Numbered from the stretch's first letter, positions 26,869 to 36,496 are shown. The stretch is DNA of 64,000 bases from Bacteroidota bacterium (GCA_003385605.1 QQUU01000124.1:1-64000); one strand, 5' to 3'. Notes: a model not told the origin generated them from the sequence alone. Numbers and translations are program-made.

Positions 26869-28718
26869 TAGAAGTTTGCTTCGTAAGTGCTGTCTTCCCC
26901 ATAAATAGCAAGATGCTGTTTGCGGTATTCTTCGTGGAGTTCTCCTTCCAACATGCGTTGCTCAAGTCTCGGTCTAGTGATGGTGTCGCTGAGATACAGC
27001 TCGGTCATTAGACTAGATATAGGTGCCGCCCATCTAGACCCCCAATAACCGTTTTCAATAATGACAGCAATAGCAATTTTAGGATTATCCTTTGGGGCAA
27101 AGCTTACGAAAATGCTGTGGTCCTGACCGTGTGGATTCTGAGCCGTACCCGTCTTTCCACATTGGGAAATGTGTTCCAAACGAACAGCCTTTGCCGTACC
27201 GTTTTCAAACACATCATGCATACCGTCAATAACCGTCTCAAAATGGATACTGTCAATAGTCGTGTACTTAGGAGTTAGGAATGCACTGTCTATCTGCGCC
27301 CCGTCAACATCCTTAATGATGTGGGGCGTGTAGTAATAACCGCGGTTTGCAATGGCCGCAGCCATATTTGCCAGCTGAATAGGAGTGGCTAAAAGTTCTC
27401 CTTGGCCTATGCCGTTACTTACAGAGGTTGCGCCTTTCCAGCCAGTATATCCTAAGAATCTATCGTAGAATGCGACATCGGGGACGAGTCCCTTTTTTCC
27501 TGTAGGCAGGTCATTGCCGAGATACTTACCCAATCCGAAACTCTTCACATGGTTAGACCAAATTTCTAAGCCTTGGCGAGAGTCGCCTCCATGATCTACG
27601 GAACGCTGGTATACCGAGCAGAAGTAATTGTTACAGCTTTCCGAAATAGCCTTTCTCAAATTCATCGGACCGCCTTTGCAATGACAGGCTACAGTCAAGC
27701 TTCCATAATGCCAACCGTGTCGGCAGGTCATGGTCGTTCTTGGACTGATTACACCTTCTTGAAGACCGATCAATGCTCCCACCAGTTTAAAAGGGGACCC
27801 CGGTGGATATTCAGCCAAGATACCTCGATCAAAGAGCGGCTTGTTAATACTGTCGTAGTAGAGTGAAGTGTAATTTCTGCTGCGCAGTCTTCCGACCAAT
27901 TCATTCGGATCGTAATTCGGAGCCGTCACCATTGCTAGAATTTCTCCGCTTTCAGGTTCAATAGCAACGATGCTTCCGCGTTTTCCGCTCATCAACTGTT
28001 CGCCGTACAACTGAAGGTCTAAATCAATGCTGCTTGTTAAATCTTTGCCTGGAACTGGCAGTAAATCGTGTGCGCCTTCTTTCCAATTCCCTATTCTACG
28101 GTTTCTGTGATCTACAGTATAAAATCGCTTTCCGTGTTCGCCCTTTAGGATACTTTCATAACTCTTATCTATCCCGCTTTTCCCAGCGAGATCTCCCATA
28201 GAATACCCTTCGTTTTTGCGAATAAAGTCGGTATTGACTTCCCCAATAAAACCCACAACATTAGCAGCACCCGGCTTTGGGTAATTTCTAAGGATACGCT
28301 TCTGGGGATAGAATCCCGCGAACTTCTTTAATTCGGTATTAATTCGTGCGTAGTGTTCTTTGGGCAACATCTTCATAAACATGCTGCTGCGGAAATAGCT
28401 GTACTTCTTAGCTTTTTCCAAACGTTTCTTGATGTCGACTACTTCTAAATCGAGCAATTTGCCAAGCTGTACGGTATCTAAATCTTTTACCAAATAAGGA
28501 CTTACCATGAGGTCGTACGTTGGACTGTTTCCCACCATGAGTTCACCGTTACGGTCGTAGATGTAACCGCGCGGCGCGTACAGTTTCTCGGCTTGCGTAG
28601 CATTGCGTTCTGCCCGCGCCGCGTACTCATCATTCATAATTTGAATGTTGAACAGACGCACACTGAATATCAATGTGATTAAAACGATAACCGAATAAAA
28701 TGCTGCTTTATGCTGCAT
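26868..28718 (-). CDS. mrdA: Penicillin-binding protein 2, elongation transpeptidase
   Basis: A 616-residue class B PBP. It has an N-terminal membrane helix ('FYSVIVLITLIFSV') and a dimerisation domain. The transpeptidase domain has SxxK at 'PGSPFKL' (Ser308 with this start), SxN at 'SESCNNYF' and KTG at 'CGKTGTAQN'. Cys and His around 'TCRHGWHYGSL' and 'ACHCKGG' may form the zinc site known in E. coli PBP2. It cross-links peptidoglycan with RodA. ATG 28718 gives the normal N-terminus; the ORF could extend to 28760 but that lies within mreD. Confidence 0.95.
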   Translation of the reverse strand: MQHKAAFYSVIVLITLIFSVRLFNIQIMNDEYAARAERNATQAEKLYAPRGYIYDRNGELMVGNSPTYDLMVSPYLVKDLDTVQLGKLLDLEVVDIKKRLEKAKKYSYFRSSMFMKMLPKEHYARINTELKKFAGFYPQKRILRNYPKPGAANVVGFIGEVNTDFIRKNEGYSMGDLAGKSGIDKSYESILKGEHGKRFYTVDHRNRRIGNWKEGAHDLLPVPGKDLTSSIDLDLQLYGEQLMSGKRGSIVAIEPESGEILAMVTAPNYDPNELVGRLRSRNYTSLYYDSINKPLFDRGILAEYPPGSPFKLVGALIGLQEGVISPRTTMTCRHGWHYGSLTVACHCKGGPMNLRKAISESCNNYFCSVYQRSVDHGGDSRQGLEIWSNHVKSFGLGKYLGNDLPTGKKGLVPDVAFYDRFLGYTGWKGATSVSNGIGQGELLATPIQLANMAAAIANRGYYYTPHIIKDVDGAQIDSAFLTPKYTTIDSIHFETVIDGMHDVFENGTAKAVRLEHISQCGKTGTAQNPHGQDHSIFVSFAPKDNPKIAIAVIIENGYWGSRWAAPISSLMTELYLSDTITRPRLEQRMLEGELHEEYRKQHLAIYGEDSTYEANF

Positions 28719-29211
28719 AGCGTTTGGACAAAAGAAAATGTGCGATCGTAAGTAACCCAACAGTGCTGAGGGTTGACATCAAGATACGAAGTCCAAGTGC
28801 TGAAAATTGAGAAAATCCGCTGTTTTCTACAGTAAATAATAACGAATGGTGAACAAGCACCAGAATGAAGGCTAGCGGTAAGAAATTCGCCAATGGAAGT
28901 CCGCTTAATGTATGGTTGGAATTTTCCTCTCTGAATCCATAAAGGAAGTTTTCAATCGAAGGTTTTGCTGCGATGGTCATAAGCGCAGCAATGGTATGTG
29001 CGCCGCCACTCTGCTCAAGACTGTCGAGTGTTGAGCCTATAATAAAAGCCAATACATAGGTCGTCATTCTCGGGGTGTTAAATGGAATCACAAAGAATGC
29101 CCACAAATAGATATAGGGGTTGCCGTAATCCGTTAATGGCAAATCTTGGATGAGCAACCATTGGACGAAAATGGCAAGAACGGCAACGCCAAGTATGCGA
29201 CTTACATTCAT
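28708..29211 (-). CDS. mreD: Rod shape-determining protein MreD
   Basis: A 167-residue protein, almost entirely hydrophobic, with about five or six helices. Position in the mreB-mreC-mreD-mrdA-rodA order identifies it more than sequence, as MreD is poorly conserved. ATG 29211 overlaps the mreC stop by ATGA, and its end overlaps the mrdA start by 11 bp. MreD helps connect MreC to the elongation complex in the inner membrane. Confidence 0.85.
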   Translation of the reverse strand: MNVSRILGVAVLAIFVQWLLIQDLPLTDYGNPYIYLWAFFVIPFNTPRMTTYVLAFIIGSTLDSLEQSGGAHTIAALMTIAAKPSIENFLYGFREENSNHTLSGLPLANFLPLAFILVLVHHSLLFTVENSGFSQFSALGLRILMSTLSTVGLLTIAHFLLSKRYAA

Positions 29212-29996
29212 TCCATATTCAGTTTTAAGGTGTCCAATTCTTCTTTCCCTTTGAATTGGCATACATATACCCAATCCATGTTCATGAAGTCCGTGGTTAA
29301 ATTCACCTTGGCATTCCAACTCAAGTCTTCTTCACTCTGCGACGCACTATGCACAATGCCTGTTAGGACAGGGGGTGCGATTTCTGCGCGTGTGTAGGAG
29401 TAAATGCTATCGCCTGATTTTGGCTCAAATTCCCGTTCGATGTCATTGAGAAATGCTGTTTCAACCGACCCGGACCAGCTCAATTGTCCCAATCCTTTTC
29501 CCTCAATACGAGCACCAATACCCCCTTTGCTGTGGGTAAATGGTAAAATATAGGCATAGTTTCTTGTGCTTTCACTTACGGTGCCGACCCACCCTTTGGC
29601 ACTAATTACACCCATTCCTGGCTGCACGCCAAGTCGCTTACCTGCATTAATGATAATGTAGTTATTGACTTTTTTGTAGCTGTGATCGATGACCTTAGCT
29701 GGAACATAATCGTATTCTGCGGAGGCGGCAAAATCAGGAGCAGAATTTGACCACATAGCGGCTTTTAGAACGGCGTTTTCCCTGGCCAGCTCATCATTGA
29801 CCTCTTCGAGGGACCAGTAATTTTTCCATCCATTGGTAGCATCGGTAAATGTCGCGGCAAGCCCTGTACCCACCGTGTTGATCCAATGTTCTGAAACGGG
29901 ATTCTTAAAGGAATGACGTATAACCGCCAATAGCAATAGGGCTATGAGCAACAGATTATTGCGATACCTCGATAAGAAGAGTATCAGTTGCTGCAT
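29208..29996 (-). CDS. mreC: Rod shape-determining protein MreC
   Basis: A 262-residue protein. It has an N-terminal membrane helix ('RNNLLLIALLLLAVI'), a coiled-coil segment ('LEEVNDELARENAVLKAAM'), then the periplasmic beta domain with 'NYIIINAGKRLGVQPGMGVIS' and 'GWVGTVSESTRNYAYILPF', both typical of MreC. It activates PBP2-RodA at the elongation site. It is 10 bp downstream of mreB and translationally coupled to mreD. Confidence 0.94.
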   Translation of the reverse strand: MQQLILFLSRYRNNLLLIALLLLAVIRHSFKNPVSEHWINTVGTGLAATFTDATNGWKNYWSLEEVNDELARENAVLKAAMWSNSAPDFAASAEYDYVPAKVIDHSYKKVNNYIIINAGKRLGVQPGMGVISAKGWVGTVSESTRNYAYILPFTHSKGGIGARIEGKGLGQLSWSGSVETAFLNDIEREFEPKSGDSIYSYTRAEIAPPVLTGIVHSASQSEEDLSWNAKVNLTTDFMNMDWVYVCQFKGKEELDTLKLNME

Positions 29997-30006
29997 GGCG
30001 GGCTAT

Positions 30007-31035
30007 TTAGTTTTCTAGAACTGTCTTGAAGTGATCGATATTCTTGAGAACGACACCTGTTCCTCGCACGACGGCGCGCAGTGGATCTTCAGCAACGTAA
30101 ACAGGAAGGTCGGTCTTAATCGAAATTCTCTTATCCAATCCACGAAGCATAGACCCGCCACCGGCGAGGTAGATACCGCTGTTGAAGATATCCGCTGCAA
30201 GCTCAGGAGGTGTATTACTTAAAGCTTCCATAATGGCGTCTTCAATACGCGTTACACTCTTTTCTAGCGCTCGGCTGACTTCGGCGTGTGAAACACTTAC
30301 CTGCTTAGGCTTCCCTGTTAGAAGGTCACGACCTTGAACTTGGAACGGTTCCGGTGCTTCTTCAAGGTCTTCAAGTGCAGCGCCAACAGAAATCTTAATG
30401 TTTTCTGCGGTGCGCTCTCCAACGAAGAGGTTGTGTTGCGTTCTCATGTAGTTGGCGATGTCATTCGTGAATACATCTCCAGCTACCTTAATGGATTTAT
30501 CACAGACGATACCGCCCATGGCAAGTACGGCAATCTCTGTTGTTCCACCACCGATATCAATGATCATATTGCCTTTGGGTTCGAGGATGTTTACTCCGAT
30601 CCCTACGGCTGCAGCCATTGGTTCATGGATGAGGTATACTTCTTTCGCATTGGCGTGTTCGGCAGAGTCGCGAACGGCCCGCTTTTCAACTTCAGTAATG
30701 CCCGAAGGAATACAGACAACCATACGAAGGCTTGGCGGGAACAGTCTCTTTTTAAAGGCTGGTATGCTCTTAATTAGCTCACGAATCATGTATTCAGAAG
30801 CCTCGAAATCTGCAATTACTCCATCCTTCAGAGGACGGATGGTTTTGATGTTTTCGTGCGTCTTGCCGTGCATCTGACGCGCTTCTTTTCCCACGGCAAT
30901 AATTTGCCCTGTTCTTCTGTCTTGTGCGACAATAGATGGTGAGTCAACAACCACCTTGTCTTGATATGTGATAAGCGTATTGGCTGTACCCAAGTCAATC
31001 GCTATATCCTCTGTCATGAAACTTAACCAACCCAT
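30007..31035 (-). CDS. mreB: Rod shape-determining protein MreB
   Basis: A 342-residue bacterial actin. The nucleotide-binding motifs are present: 'IDLGTANTLI' (phosphate 1), 'IDIGGGTTEIAVLAMGG' (phosphate 2) and 'GIYLAGGGSMLRGL' (adenosine). It forms membrane-bound filaments that orient wall synthesis. It is the first gene of the five-gene elongation operon, 20 bp downstream of purH on the same strand. Confidence 0.97.
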   Translation of the reverse strand: MGWLSFMTEDIAIDLGTANTLITYQDKVVVDSPSIVAQDRRTGQIIAVGKEARQMHGKTHENIKTIRPLKDGVIADFEASEYMIRELIKSIPAFKKRLFPPSLRMVVCIPSGITEVEKRAVRDSAEHANAKEVYLIHEPMAAAVGIGVNILEPKGNMIIDIGGGTTEIAVLAMGGIVCDKSIKVAGDVFTNDIANYMRTQHNLFVGERTAENIKISVGAALEDLEEAPEPFQVQGRDLLTGKPKQVSVSHAEVSRALEKSVTRIEDAIMEALSNTPPELAADIFNSGIYLAGGGSMLRGLDKRISIKTDLPVYVAEDPLRAVVRGTGVVLKNIDHFKTVLEN

Positions 31036-31055
31036 GGCTTCAAGGTAACAAAAAA

Positions 31056-32561
31056 TTAGTGTTTGAAGTGACGAATTCCAGTGGTAACCATTGCCAATCC
31101 ATTCTCGTCACAATAAGCGATACTTTCCTTGTCACGAATCGAGCCTCCAGGTTGAATGACACAAGTGATTCCTGCCTTGTCTGCAATCTCTACACAATCT
31201 GGGAATGGGAAGAATGCATCTGACGCCATAGCTGCTCCGCTAAGGTCAAAACCAAAGCGATTTGCTTTTTCCACGGCCTGGTTCAAAGCATCTACACGAG
31301 ATGTTTGCCCAGTTCCTGATCCCAACAATTGGCCATCTTTAGCCAAGACGATCGTATTGGACTTTGTATGCTTACAGATTTTTGCTGCAAACTCGAGGTC
31401 TTCGAGCTGCTGCGCTGTAGGTGCAACTTTCGTCACAGTCTCCATATCTGCTGCGCTCTCTGATTTCGCGTCTCTTGCTTGTACTAAGGTTCCATTTAGA
31501 ACAGTGCGTACGTTGTATGCAGGAACTTCGTAGTCCTTCAAGATGAGTAGTACGCGGTTTTTCTTGCTTTTCAAGATCTCTAGAGCGTCTTCATCGTATC
31601 CAGGTGCCATTAGGACCTCGAAGAACAATGTATTCATCTTCTCGGCAGTAGCTTTATCTACAACTCTATTTGCGGCAATTACACCACCGAAAGCACTTAC
31701 AGGGTCGCCAGCCAATGCATCGTCCCATGCCTCTGCAAGAGATGGGCGTGTAGCCAAACCACAAGCGTTATTGTGTTTGATGATTGCAATGGTCGTCTCT
31801 TCAAACTCGCGAATTAGATTCACGGTAGCGTCGATGTCTAGAAGGTTGTTGTAGCTCAGTGCCTTACCGTGGATTTGCTCGAGTGCATCATCGAGGTTGC
31901 CGAAGTAGGCTGCTTCCTGATGCGGGTTTTCACCGTAGCGCAAACCTTGTTTCTGACGTCCGCTCATTTTAAGGTCTAGACGGTCACCAGCGAAGTAACG
32001 GTAAATGGCCGTGTCGTAGTTGCTACTTTCGTCAAAAGCCTCAAGCGCATAGCGTCTTCTGATTTCTAGTGTTGCACCTTCCTCAGAGTTTAACACTGTA
32101 AGCGCGTCTTCGTATTGTCCCATATTGGAAATGATCCAACAATCTTTGAAGTTCTTCGCTGCTGCACGAATCAATGAGATGCCACCGATATCAATCTTCT
32201 CAATAATGTCTTGTTCCGGCGCACCAGAAGCTACAGTTGCTTCGAAAGGATAAAGATCTACAATCACTAAGTCGAAATATGGGATCTCGAACTCGTTCAT
32301 TTGTCCTTGATCGCTCTCATTATCTCTACGCGCTAGGATGCCGCCAAAAACTTTTGGGTGCAATGTTTTAACACGCCCTCCTAGAATAGAAGGGTAGGAT
32401 GTTAAATCTTCAACACGCTCTACTGGGATGCCACGGCCTTCAATAAAAGCTTGAGTTCCACCAGTTGAATAAATAGTTGTTCCACCGGCATTTAGTGCGT
32501 CGACAATAGGTCCAAGACCGTCTTTGTGGAAAACTGAAATGAGAGCGTTTTTGATGCGCAT
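31056..32561 (-). CDS. purH: Bifunctional AICAR formyltransferase / IMP cyclohydrolase
   Basis: A 501-residue enzyme for the last two steps of purine synthesis. The N-terminal cyclohydrolase (MGS-like) domain starts 'ALISVFHKDGL' and contains 'STGGTQAFIE'. The C-terminal formyltransferase holds 'LRYGENPHQEAAYF' and 'IKHNNACGLA'. ATG 32561 is chosen because an exact TAnnTTTG at 32598-32605 puts transcription start near 32591; a longer frame to 32609 would start inside the promoter. Confidence 0.96.
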   Translation of the reverse strand: MRIKNALISVFHKDGLGPIVDALNAGGTTIYSTGGTQAFIEGRGIPVERVEDLTSYPSILGGRVKTLHPKVFGGILARRDNESDQGQMNEFEIPYFDLVIVDLYPFEATVASGAPEQDIIEKIDIGGISLIRAAAKNFKDCWIISNMGQYEDALTVLNSEEGATLEIRRRYALEAFDESSNYDTAIYRYFAGDRLDLKMSGRQKQGLRYGENPHQEAAYFGNLDDALEQIHGKALSYNNLLDIDATVNLIREFEETTIAIIKHNNACGLATRPSLAEAWDDALAGDPVSAFGGVIAANRVVDKATAEKMNTLFFEVLMAPGYDEDALEILKSKKNRVLLILKDYEVPAYNVRTVLNGTLVQARDAKSESAADMETVTKVAPTAQQLEDLEFAAKICKHTKSNTIVLAKDGQLLGSGTGQTSRVDALNQAVEKANRFGFDLSGAAMASDAFFPFPDCVEIADKAGITCVIQPGGSIRDKESIAYCDENGLAMVTTGIRHFKH

Positions 32562-32597
32562 ATCGTACAAGATTGTTGTGTGAATAATGAGAAAGTG

Positions 32598-32605
32598 CAA
32601 AAGTA
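32598..32605 (-). promoter_or_regulatory. Bacteroidota -7 element for purH
   Basis: The minus strand reads TACTTTTG (exact TAnnTTTG), 36 bp upstream of ATG 32561. It is back to back with the permease promoter at 32640, 34 bp away. Confidence 0.6.
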
Positions 32606-32631
32606 GCATAATTGGTGCCTTTTTGTGCGCT

Positions 32632-32654
32632 TTTCTCTCTAATTTTGAGAGAAA
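32632..32654. promoter_or_regulatory. Inverted repeat enclosing the permease -7 element
   Basis: TTTCTCTC (32632-32639) and GAGAGAAA (32647-32654) are perfect 8-bp inverted arms with a 7-bp spacer. The -7 box of the permease gene lies between and partly over the arms. It could be an operator or an RNA hairpin at the transcript start. Confidence 0.45.
32640..32647 (+). promoter_or_regulatory. Bacteroidota -7 element for the FtsX-type permease
   Basis: TAATTTTG is an exact TAnnTTTG, with TTTG at 32622-32625 upstream (spacing shorter than usual). It selects GTG 32666 as the start of the permease gene. Confidence 0.55.
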
Positions 32655-32665
32655 CCCACTACCTC

Positions 32666-33919
32666 GTGATTGTTCTCATTCGCCTCATTAAAGAAAGCTT
32701 GATTTTCGCTGTTATTTCGCTGACAGTAAACAAATTGAGAACCTTCCTTTCCCTGCTTGGAATCACCATAGGAATATTTGCAATCATCTTGGTTTATTCG
32801 ATTGTCGATTCTTTGGAGAAAAACATTCGAGACAGCGTAAGTCAGCTCGGTGATAATGTCGTCTATATACAAAAATGGCCTTGGGGCGGTGGCGGTGAAT
32901 ATGCTTGGTGGAAGTATCTCAATCGCCCTGTGCCTCTAAGTAAAGAAAGCGACCTATTGAGAAAGCGTTCTCAATATGCTGAGAACGTTGCGTTCGGTAC
33001 TTCACTGGGCGGAGCTACAGCTAAGCGCAACGGCATGGACGCAGGTGGTGTTGAAGTCTTAGGGATTACTTACGAATACAATCAAATCTGGGATTTTGAT
33101 CTCAAGGAAGGACGCTATTTCACTGAAAATGAGATGTACGGTGGGAAGTCGTATTGTATCATCGGAGCCAATATTGAAGAGGGCCTTTTTCCAGGGGGCG
33201 AAAGTGCCTTGGGCGAACAGATATCCATCAGAGGACAAAAACTAACGGTCATTGGTGTTTTTGAAAAGGTAGGAGAGAGCTTGGTCGGACAGAGTTACGA
33301 TAAGATGGTCCTTGTGCCGTTCAAGTTCGTTCGAACCGTGGTGAATACAGATAAAAACGACGGCAACCTTATCATGGTCAGTGCGAAGGAAGGAATTTCG
33401 CTGGCACAACTGAAGGATGAATTAACTGGTTTGATGCGTTCTATTCGCCGTCTTCGTCCCGGTGCGGACGATAATTTTGCGCTGAACGACCCTTCGTTGA
33501 TTTCCAATCAATTGGACGGATTGTTTGGGGTATTGGGCCTTGTGGGTACCGTAATTGGCGGGTTTTCCATCCTTGTAGGCGGTTTTGGAATCGCCAACAT
33601 TATGTTCGTGAGTGTCCGTGAGCGTACCAACGAAATTGGCATCCAAAAAGCACTGGGTGCGAAAAACTTCGTGGTCTTGATTCAGTTTTTGACCGAGAGT
33701 ATTGTCTTATGTCTACTGGGAGGAGCTGCCGGTTTGTTCCTGGTTTATCTCGGTGCCCTGGCAGCTGCAAAAGCCTTTGATTTTGACATATTCTTAAGCA
33801 CCAGAAATATCATTGTAGGGCTCGGTCTGAGCGGGGTCATTGGATTGCTTTCTGGTTTTATTCCAGCATGGATGGCTTCTAGACTAGATCCGGTGGAAGC
33901 GATACGTATGCAGGCTTAG
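32666..33919 (+). CDS. ABC transporter permease, MacB/FtsX type
   Basis: About 417 residues with start GTG 32666. The first helix ('LRTFLSLLGITIGIFAIILVYS') is followed by a large MacB_PCD-like periplasmic domain (residues ~60-270). Three helices then form the FtsX domain ('GGFGIANIMFVSVRERTNEIGIQKALGA', cited as position ~305-335, and 'LDPVEAIR' at the end). No ATP-binding partner is encoded next to it, so the ATPase must come from elsewhere. It may be involved in lipoprotein or peptide export. The stop shares the TTAG overlap with the convergent GAF gene. Confidence 0.88.
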   Translation: MIVLIRLIKESLIFAVISLTVNKLRTFLSLLGITIGIFAIILVYSIVDSLEKNIRDSVSQLGDNVVYIQKWPWGGGGEYAWWKYLNRPVPLSKESDLLRKRSQYAENVAFGTSLGGATAKRNGMDAGGVEVLGITYEYNQIWDFDLKEGRYFTENEMYGGKSYCIIGANIEEGLFPGGESALGEQISIRGQKLTVIGVFEKVGESLVGQSYDKMVLVPFKFVRTVVNTDKNDGNLIMVSAKEGISLAQLKDELTGLMRSIRRLRPGADDNFALNDPSLISNQLDGLFGVLGLVGTVIGGFSILVGGFGIANIMFVSVRERTNEIGIQKALGAKNFVVLIQFLTESIVLCLLGGAAGLFLVYLGALAAAKAFDFDIFLSTRNIIVGLGLSGVIGLLSGFIPAWMASRLDPVEAIRMQA

Positions 33920-34371
33920 AGCCTTTGCGCGACAAAATTGGCCACTGCTTCTAATAGATCGTGGTCCTCTTGCGTAAATGGGTCCAATTCGTGTGAATCT
34001 ATATCTATCTGACCTACGAGATTTTCCCCTTTGTAAATGGGTACAACAATCTCACTTTTGGTTGCAAGGCTGCACGCGAGGTAATTGTCTTGGGCGTGGA
34101 CATCTGGCACTTCAAAGGTTTTGCCGCTTACTGCAACTTGACCGCAAATACCTCTGCCATAAGGGATAACTGTATGGTCTGTGTACGCCCCAACGTAAGG
34201 TCCTATCTCGAGTTGCTGCTTCGCATTGTTCATGAAATAAAAGCCGGTCCAATTGTAATAAGACACCTCTTCGTCTAACCACTGCACTAAAGATTTCTGC
34301 AGTTCAATACCGCTAATTGTATCGAAATTTTCCAGGTCTTTTATGAGTCTTTGACTGATTTCTTGCTTCAT
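33916..34371 (-). CDS. GAF-domain protein similar to free methionine-(R)-sulfoxide reductase
   Basis: A 151-residue single GAF domain. 'YYNWTGFYFM', 'PYGRGICGQVA', 'VPDVHAQDNYLACSLATKSE' and 'GQIDIDSHELDPFTQED' align with E. coli fRMsr (YebR). Two of the three family cysteines are present (in GRGICG and LACSLA). The one that would precede the GRG motif is absent ('AYTDHTVIPYGRG'). The catalytic disulfide pair may therefore be incomplete and activity is uncertain. A TACATTTA box lies at 34409-34416 (minus). Confidence 0.82.
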   Translation of the reverse strand: MKQEISQRLIKDLENFDTISGIELQKSLVQWLDEEVSYYNWTGFYFMNNAKQQLEIGPYVGAYTDHTVIPYGRGICGQVAVSGKTFEVPDVHAQDNYLACSLATKSEIVVPIYKGENLVGQIDIDSHELDPFTQEDHDLLEAVANFVAQRL

Positions 34372-34496
34372 GCGGGGTGTTTGTTGATAGAAAAGGTTGA
34401 TTAATGAGTAAATGTAGCACGGTTATTGTTAAACAAGTACGAAATTAGCTGTGTTAAGCATTCATTGCAATAACACTGAACCCAAAACAATTCTAC

Positions 34497-36494
34497 ATGA
34501 GAAAGTTTTTACTCTCATTGACTTTTTTGTTGGGAGGCCTATCCGCTTTTAGTCAAAGCACGACCACTCCAACCATCAGTCTTCAAGCGTGTCAAGGTGA
34601 TTCGCTGATTATGGCTTTTGATATTACCTCTCCTTTTAACGTGGGCAACACGTTCTCTGTTGAGATGAGCGATAATACCGGAAGCTTCAACGGTACTTTC
34701 GTATCGATCTCTCCATTACTTGCCTATGGTGTGAGTACTGGTAACGAGATAGACGTCTTAATTCCAGACAATACTCCTCAAGGCGTTTATAAGTTCAGAA
34801 TGGTAAGTTCAAATCCAGTCGTGATTTCAGATACCATTTCAAACGTAATTATTGGTGCAAACCCAACAACTGCTATAACAGCGTATAATTGGTTTGACAA
34901 GGCCGGTGAGATTACCTTCTGTGAAGGTGATACCGCACTTTTAGTAGCAAATCAAGCACCAACAGGTCAAAGCTATACTTACCAATGGTTAAGCGGTGGT
35001 GGCCCCATTGCCGGTGAAACTAACGATACATTATTCGTAACAGCCTCGGGAACCTACGGTATTGAGGTGAGTTCCAACCTTTGTGACGCAACTTCGAACG
35101 ATACCATCGTAAACTCTTACCAGCCAGGCACTGAAGTATTTGCTAATAGCGGCGCGGGTATCAACTACATCGGTATGGATTCCATCCGTATGTGTGAGGG
35201 TACTGTGGCAACTTTGGAATATTTCGCTTTCCCTTCACCGGGGATTTTGGGTTACGAATTCAACTGGTTGAAGGCGGACAGCGTAGATATCTTTGGTGAT
35301 ACCGTTTGGTACTACACAGGTGATACTACAGCTGCCATTGATGTTGATACAACGAGCCAATGGTATTTGGAGGTAACCTCTGTTCCTGGTGGTTGTGTGG
35401 ATACTTCAAACGCTTTCTGGGTAATCGTTGATACGGTTCCTTCTACAGTAGTAATCAACCAACCATGGCCAGGTCAACCATTACCGACAACAACTTTATG
35501 TTTGACAGACTCAACGCTGCTTACAGCTACTGATACTGTTTTGTATGATTCTTGGGAATACCAGTGGCAGATCGCCTATCCGTCGGGTAGCGCGAACTGG
35601 CTGAATTTGGCAAACGATACGCTCCCTTGGTTGACGGTAGATACCTCTATTGTGGCAGATACAGCAGATTACCGTTTGGTATTGACCAACGAAAGCTGTG
35701 ATTACATTTCGAATGAAACTACGGTGAACTTTGTACCGTTCCCAACCATCTCTATCCTTCCTGGTGATTCGTTAGGCGTTTGTGTCTACGATAGTGTTTT
35801 GGTCTCTCTACAGAGCAATGCATTAAACTTCGCCTGGAACGGTGGTCAATTCGTAGGGAAGCAAAATTTCTTGAGCGTCCCGGGTCAATATGTGATCGAA
35901 GCATTTGGTGTGAATCAGTGTAAAACGGTCGACACTTTGGACATCTACAATTACACGTTGGTAGCAACTGCTACGGCTTCTCCTCAGGTAATCAGCCCGG
36001 GAGAGAGTACAACGCTGAGCTCAACAGGCGGTACGAGTTACTACTGGTTTGCAGATGCGCCTTCGTACTACAGCAACCAGCTTGGTTCAAGTACAATGGC
36101 CATCCCTTCCGTGGATACTATTACATACTACATTCAAGTTGAAGACATAAACGGTTGTACGGATACGGCAAGCGTTCAGGTTTTTGTTAGTGAGCAAGAC
36201 ACTAATGTGATCATCGCTGATATTTATGGAAACCTTCAAAACGTAATTACACCGAACGGCGACGGAAACAATGATGTTCTAGACCTCGCAGGTGTGACAA
36301 ACGGCGATGCATGTGAATTCACAGTGTATACCCGTTGGGGTACACCGGTCTACAACCAAGAAGTATACAACAACGCTTGGGGCGGAACCACTGACGGTGG
36401 TGCTCAGTTGGAAGACGGTACCTATTATTTTGTCTTAACCTTTGAGAATAAGATAAGGGTCAAGGCTGCAGTAACCATCCTTAACAACTTCTAA
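34497..36494 (+). CDS. T9SS surface protein with Ig-like repeats and type B sorting domain
   Basis: A 665-residue protein with a signal peptide ending 'GGLSAFSQ'. Four or five Ig/PKD-like repeats follow, seen as 'FCEGDTALLVANQA', 'CLTDSTLLTATDT' and 'CVYDSVLVSLQSNA'. The gliding-motility C-terminal domain ends it ('VITPNGDGNNDVLDLAG', 'VYTRWGTPVYN', 'LEDGTYYFVL'). It is paired 2 bp away with a PorP/SprF gene, as with SprB-SprF. It is therefore predicted to be secreted by T9SS and attached by that partner. It is probably an adhesin; the ligand is unknown. Confidence 0.9.
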   Translation: MRKFLLSLTFLLGGLSAFSQSTTTPTISLQACQGDSLIMAFDITSPFNVGNTFSVEMSDNTGSFNGTFVSISPLLAYGVSTGNEIDVLIPDNTPQGVYKFRMVSSNPVVISDTISNVIIGANPTTAITAYNWFDKAGEITFCEGDTALLVANQAPTGQSYTYQWLSGGGPIAGETNDTLFVTASGTYGIEVSSNLCDATSNDTIVNSYQPGTEVFANSGAGINYIGMDSIRMCEGTVATLEYFAFPSPGILGYEFNWLKADSVDIFGDTVWYYTGDTTAAIDVDTTSQWYLEVTSVPGGCVDTSNAFWVIVDTVPSTVVINQPWPGQPLPTTTLCLTDSTLLTATDTVLYDSWEYQWQIAYPSGSANWLNLANDTLPWLTVDTSIVADTADYRLVLTNESCDYISNETTVNFVPFPTISILPGDSLGVCVYDSVLVSLQSNALNFAWNGGQFVGKQNFLSVPGQYVIEAFGVNQCKTVDTLDIYNYTLVATATASPQVISPGESTTLSSTGGTSYYWFADAPSYYSNQLGSSTMAIPSVDTITYYIQVEDINGCTDTASVQVFVSEQDTNVIIADIYGNLQNVITPNGDGNNDVLDLAGVTNGDACEFTVYTRWGTPVYNQEVYNNAWGGTTDGGAQLEDGTYYFVLTFENKIRVKAAVTILNNF

Positions 36495-36496
36495 TC

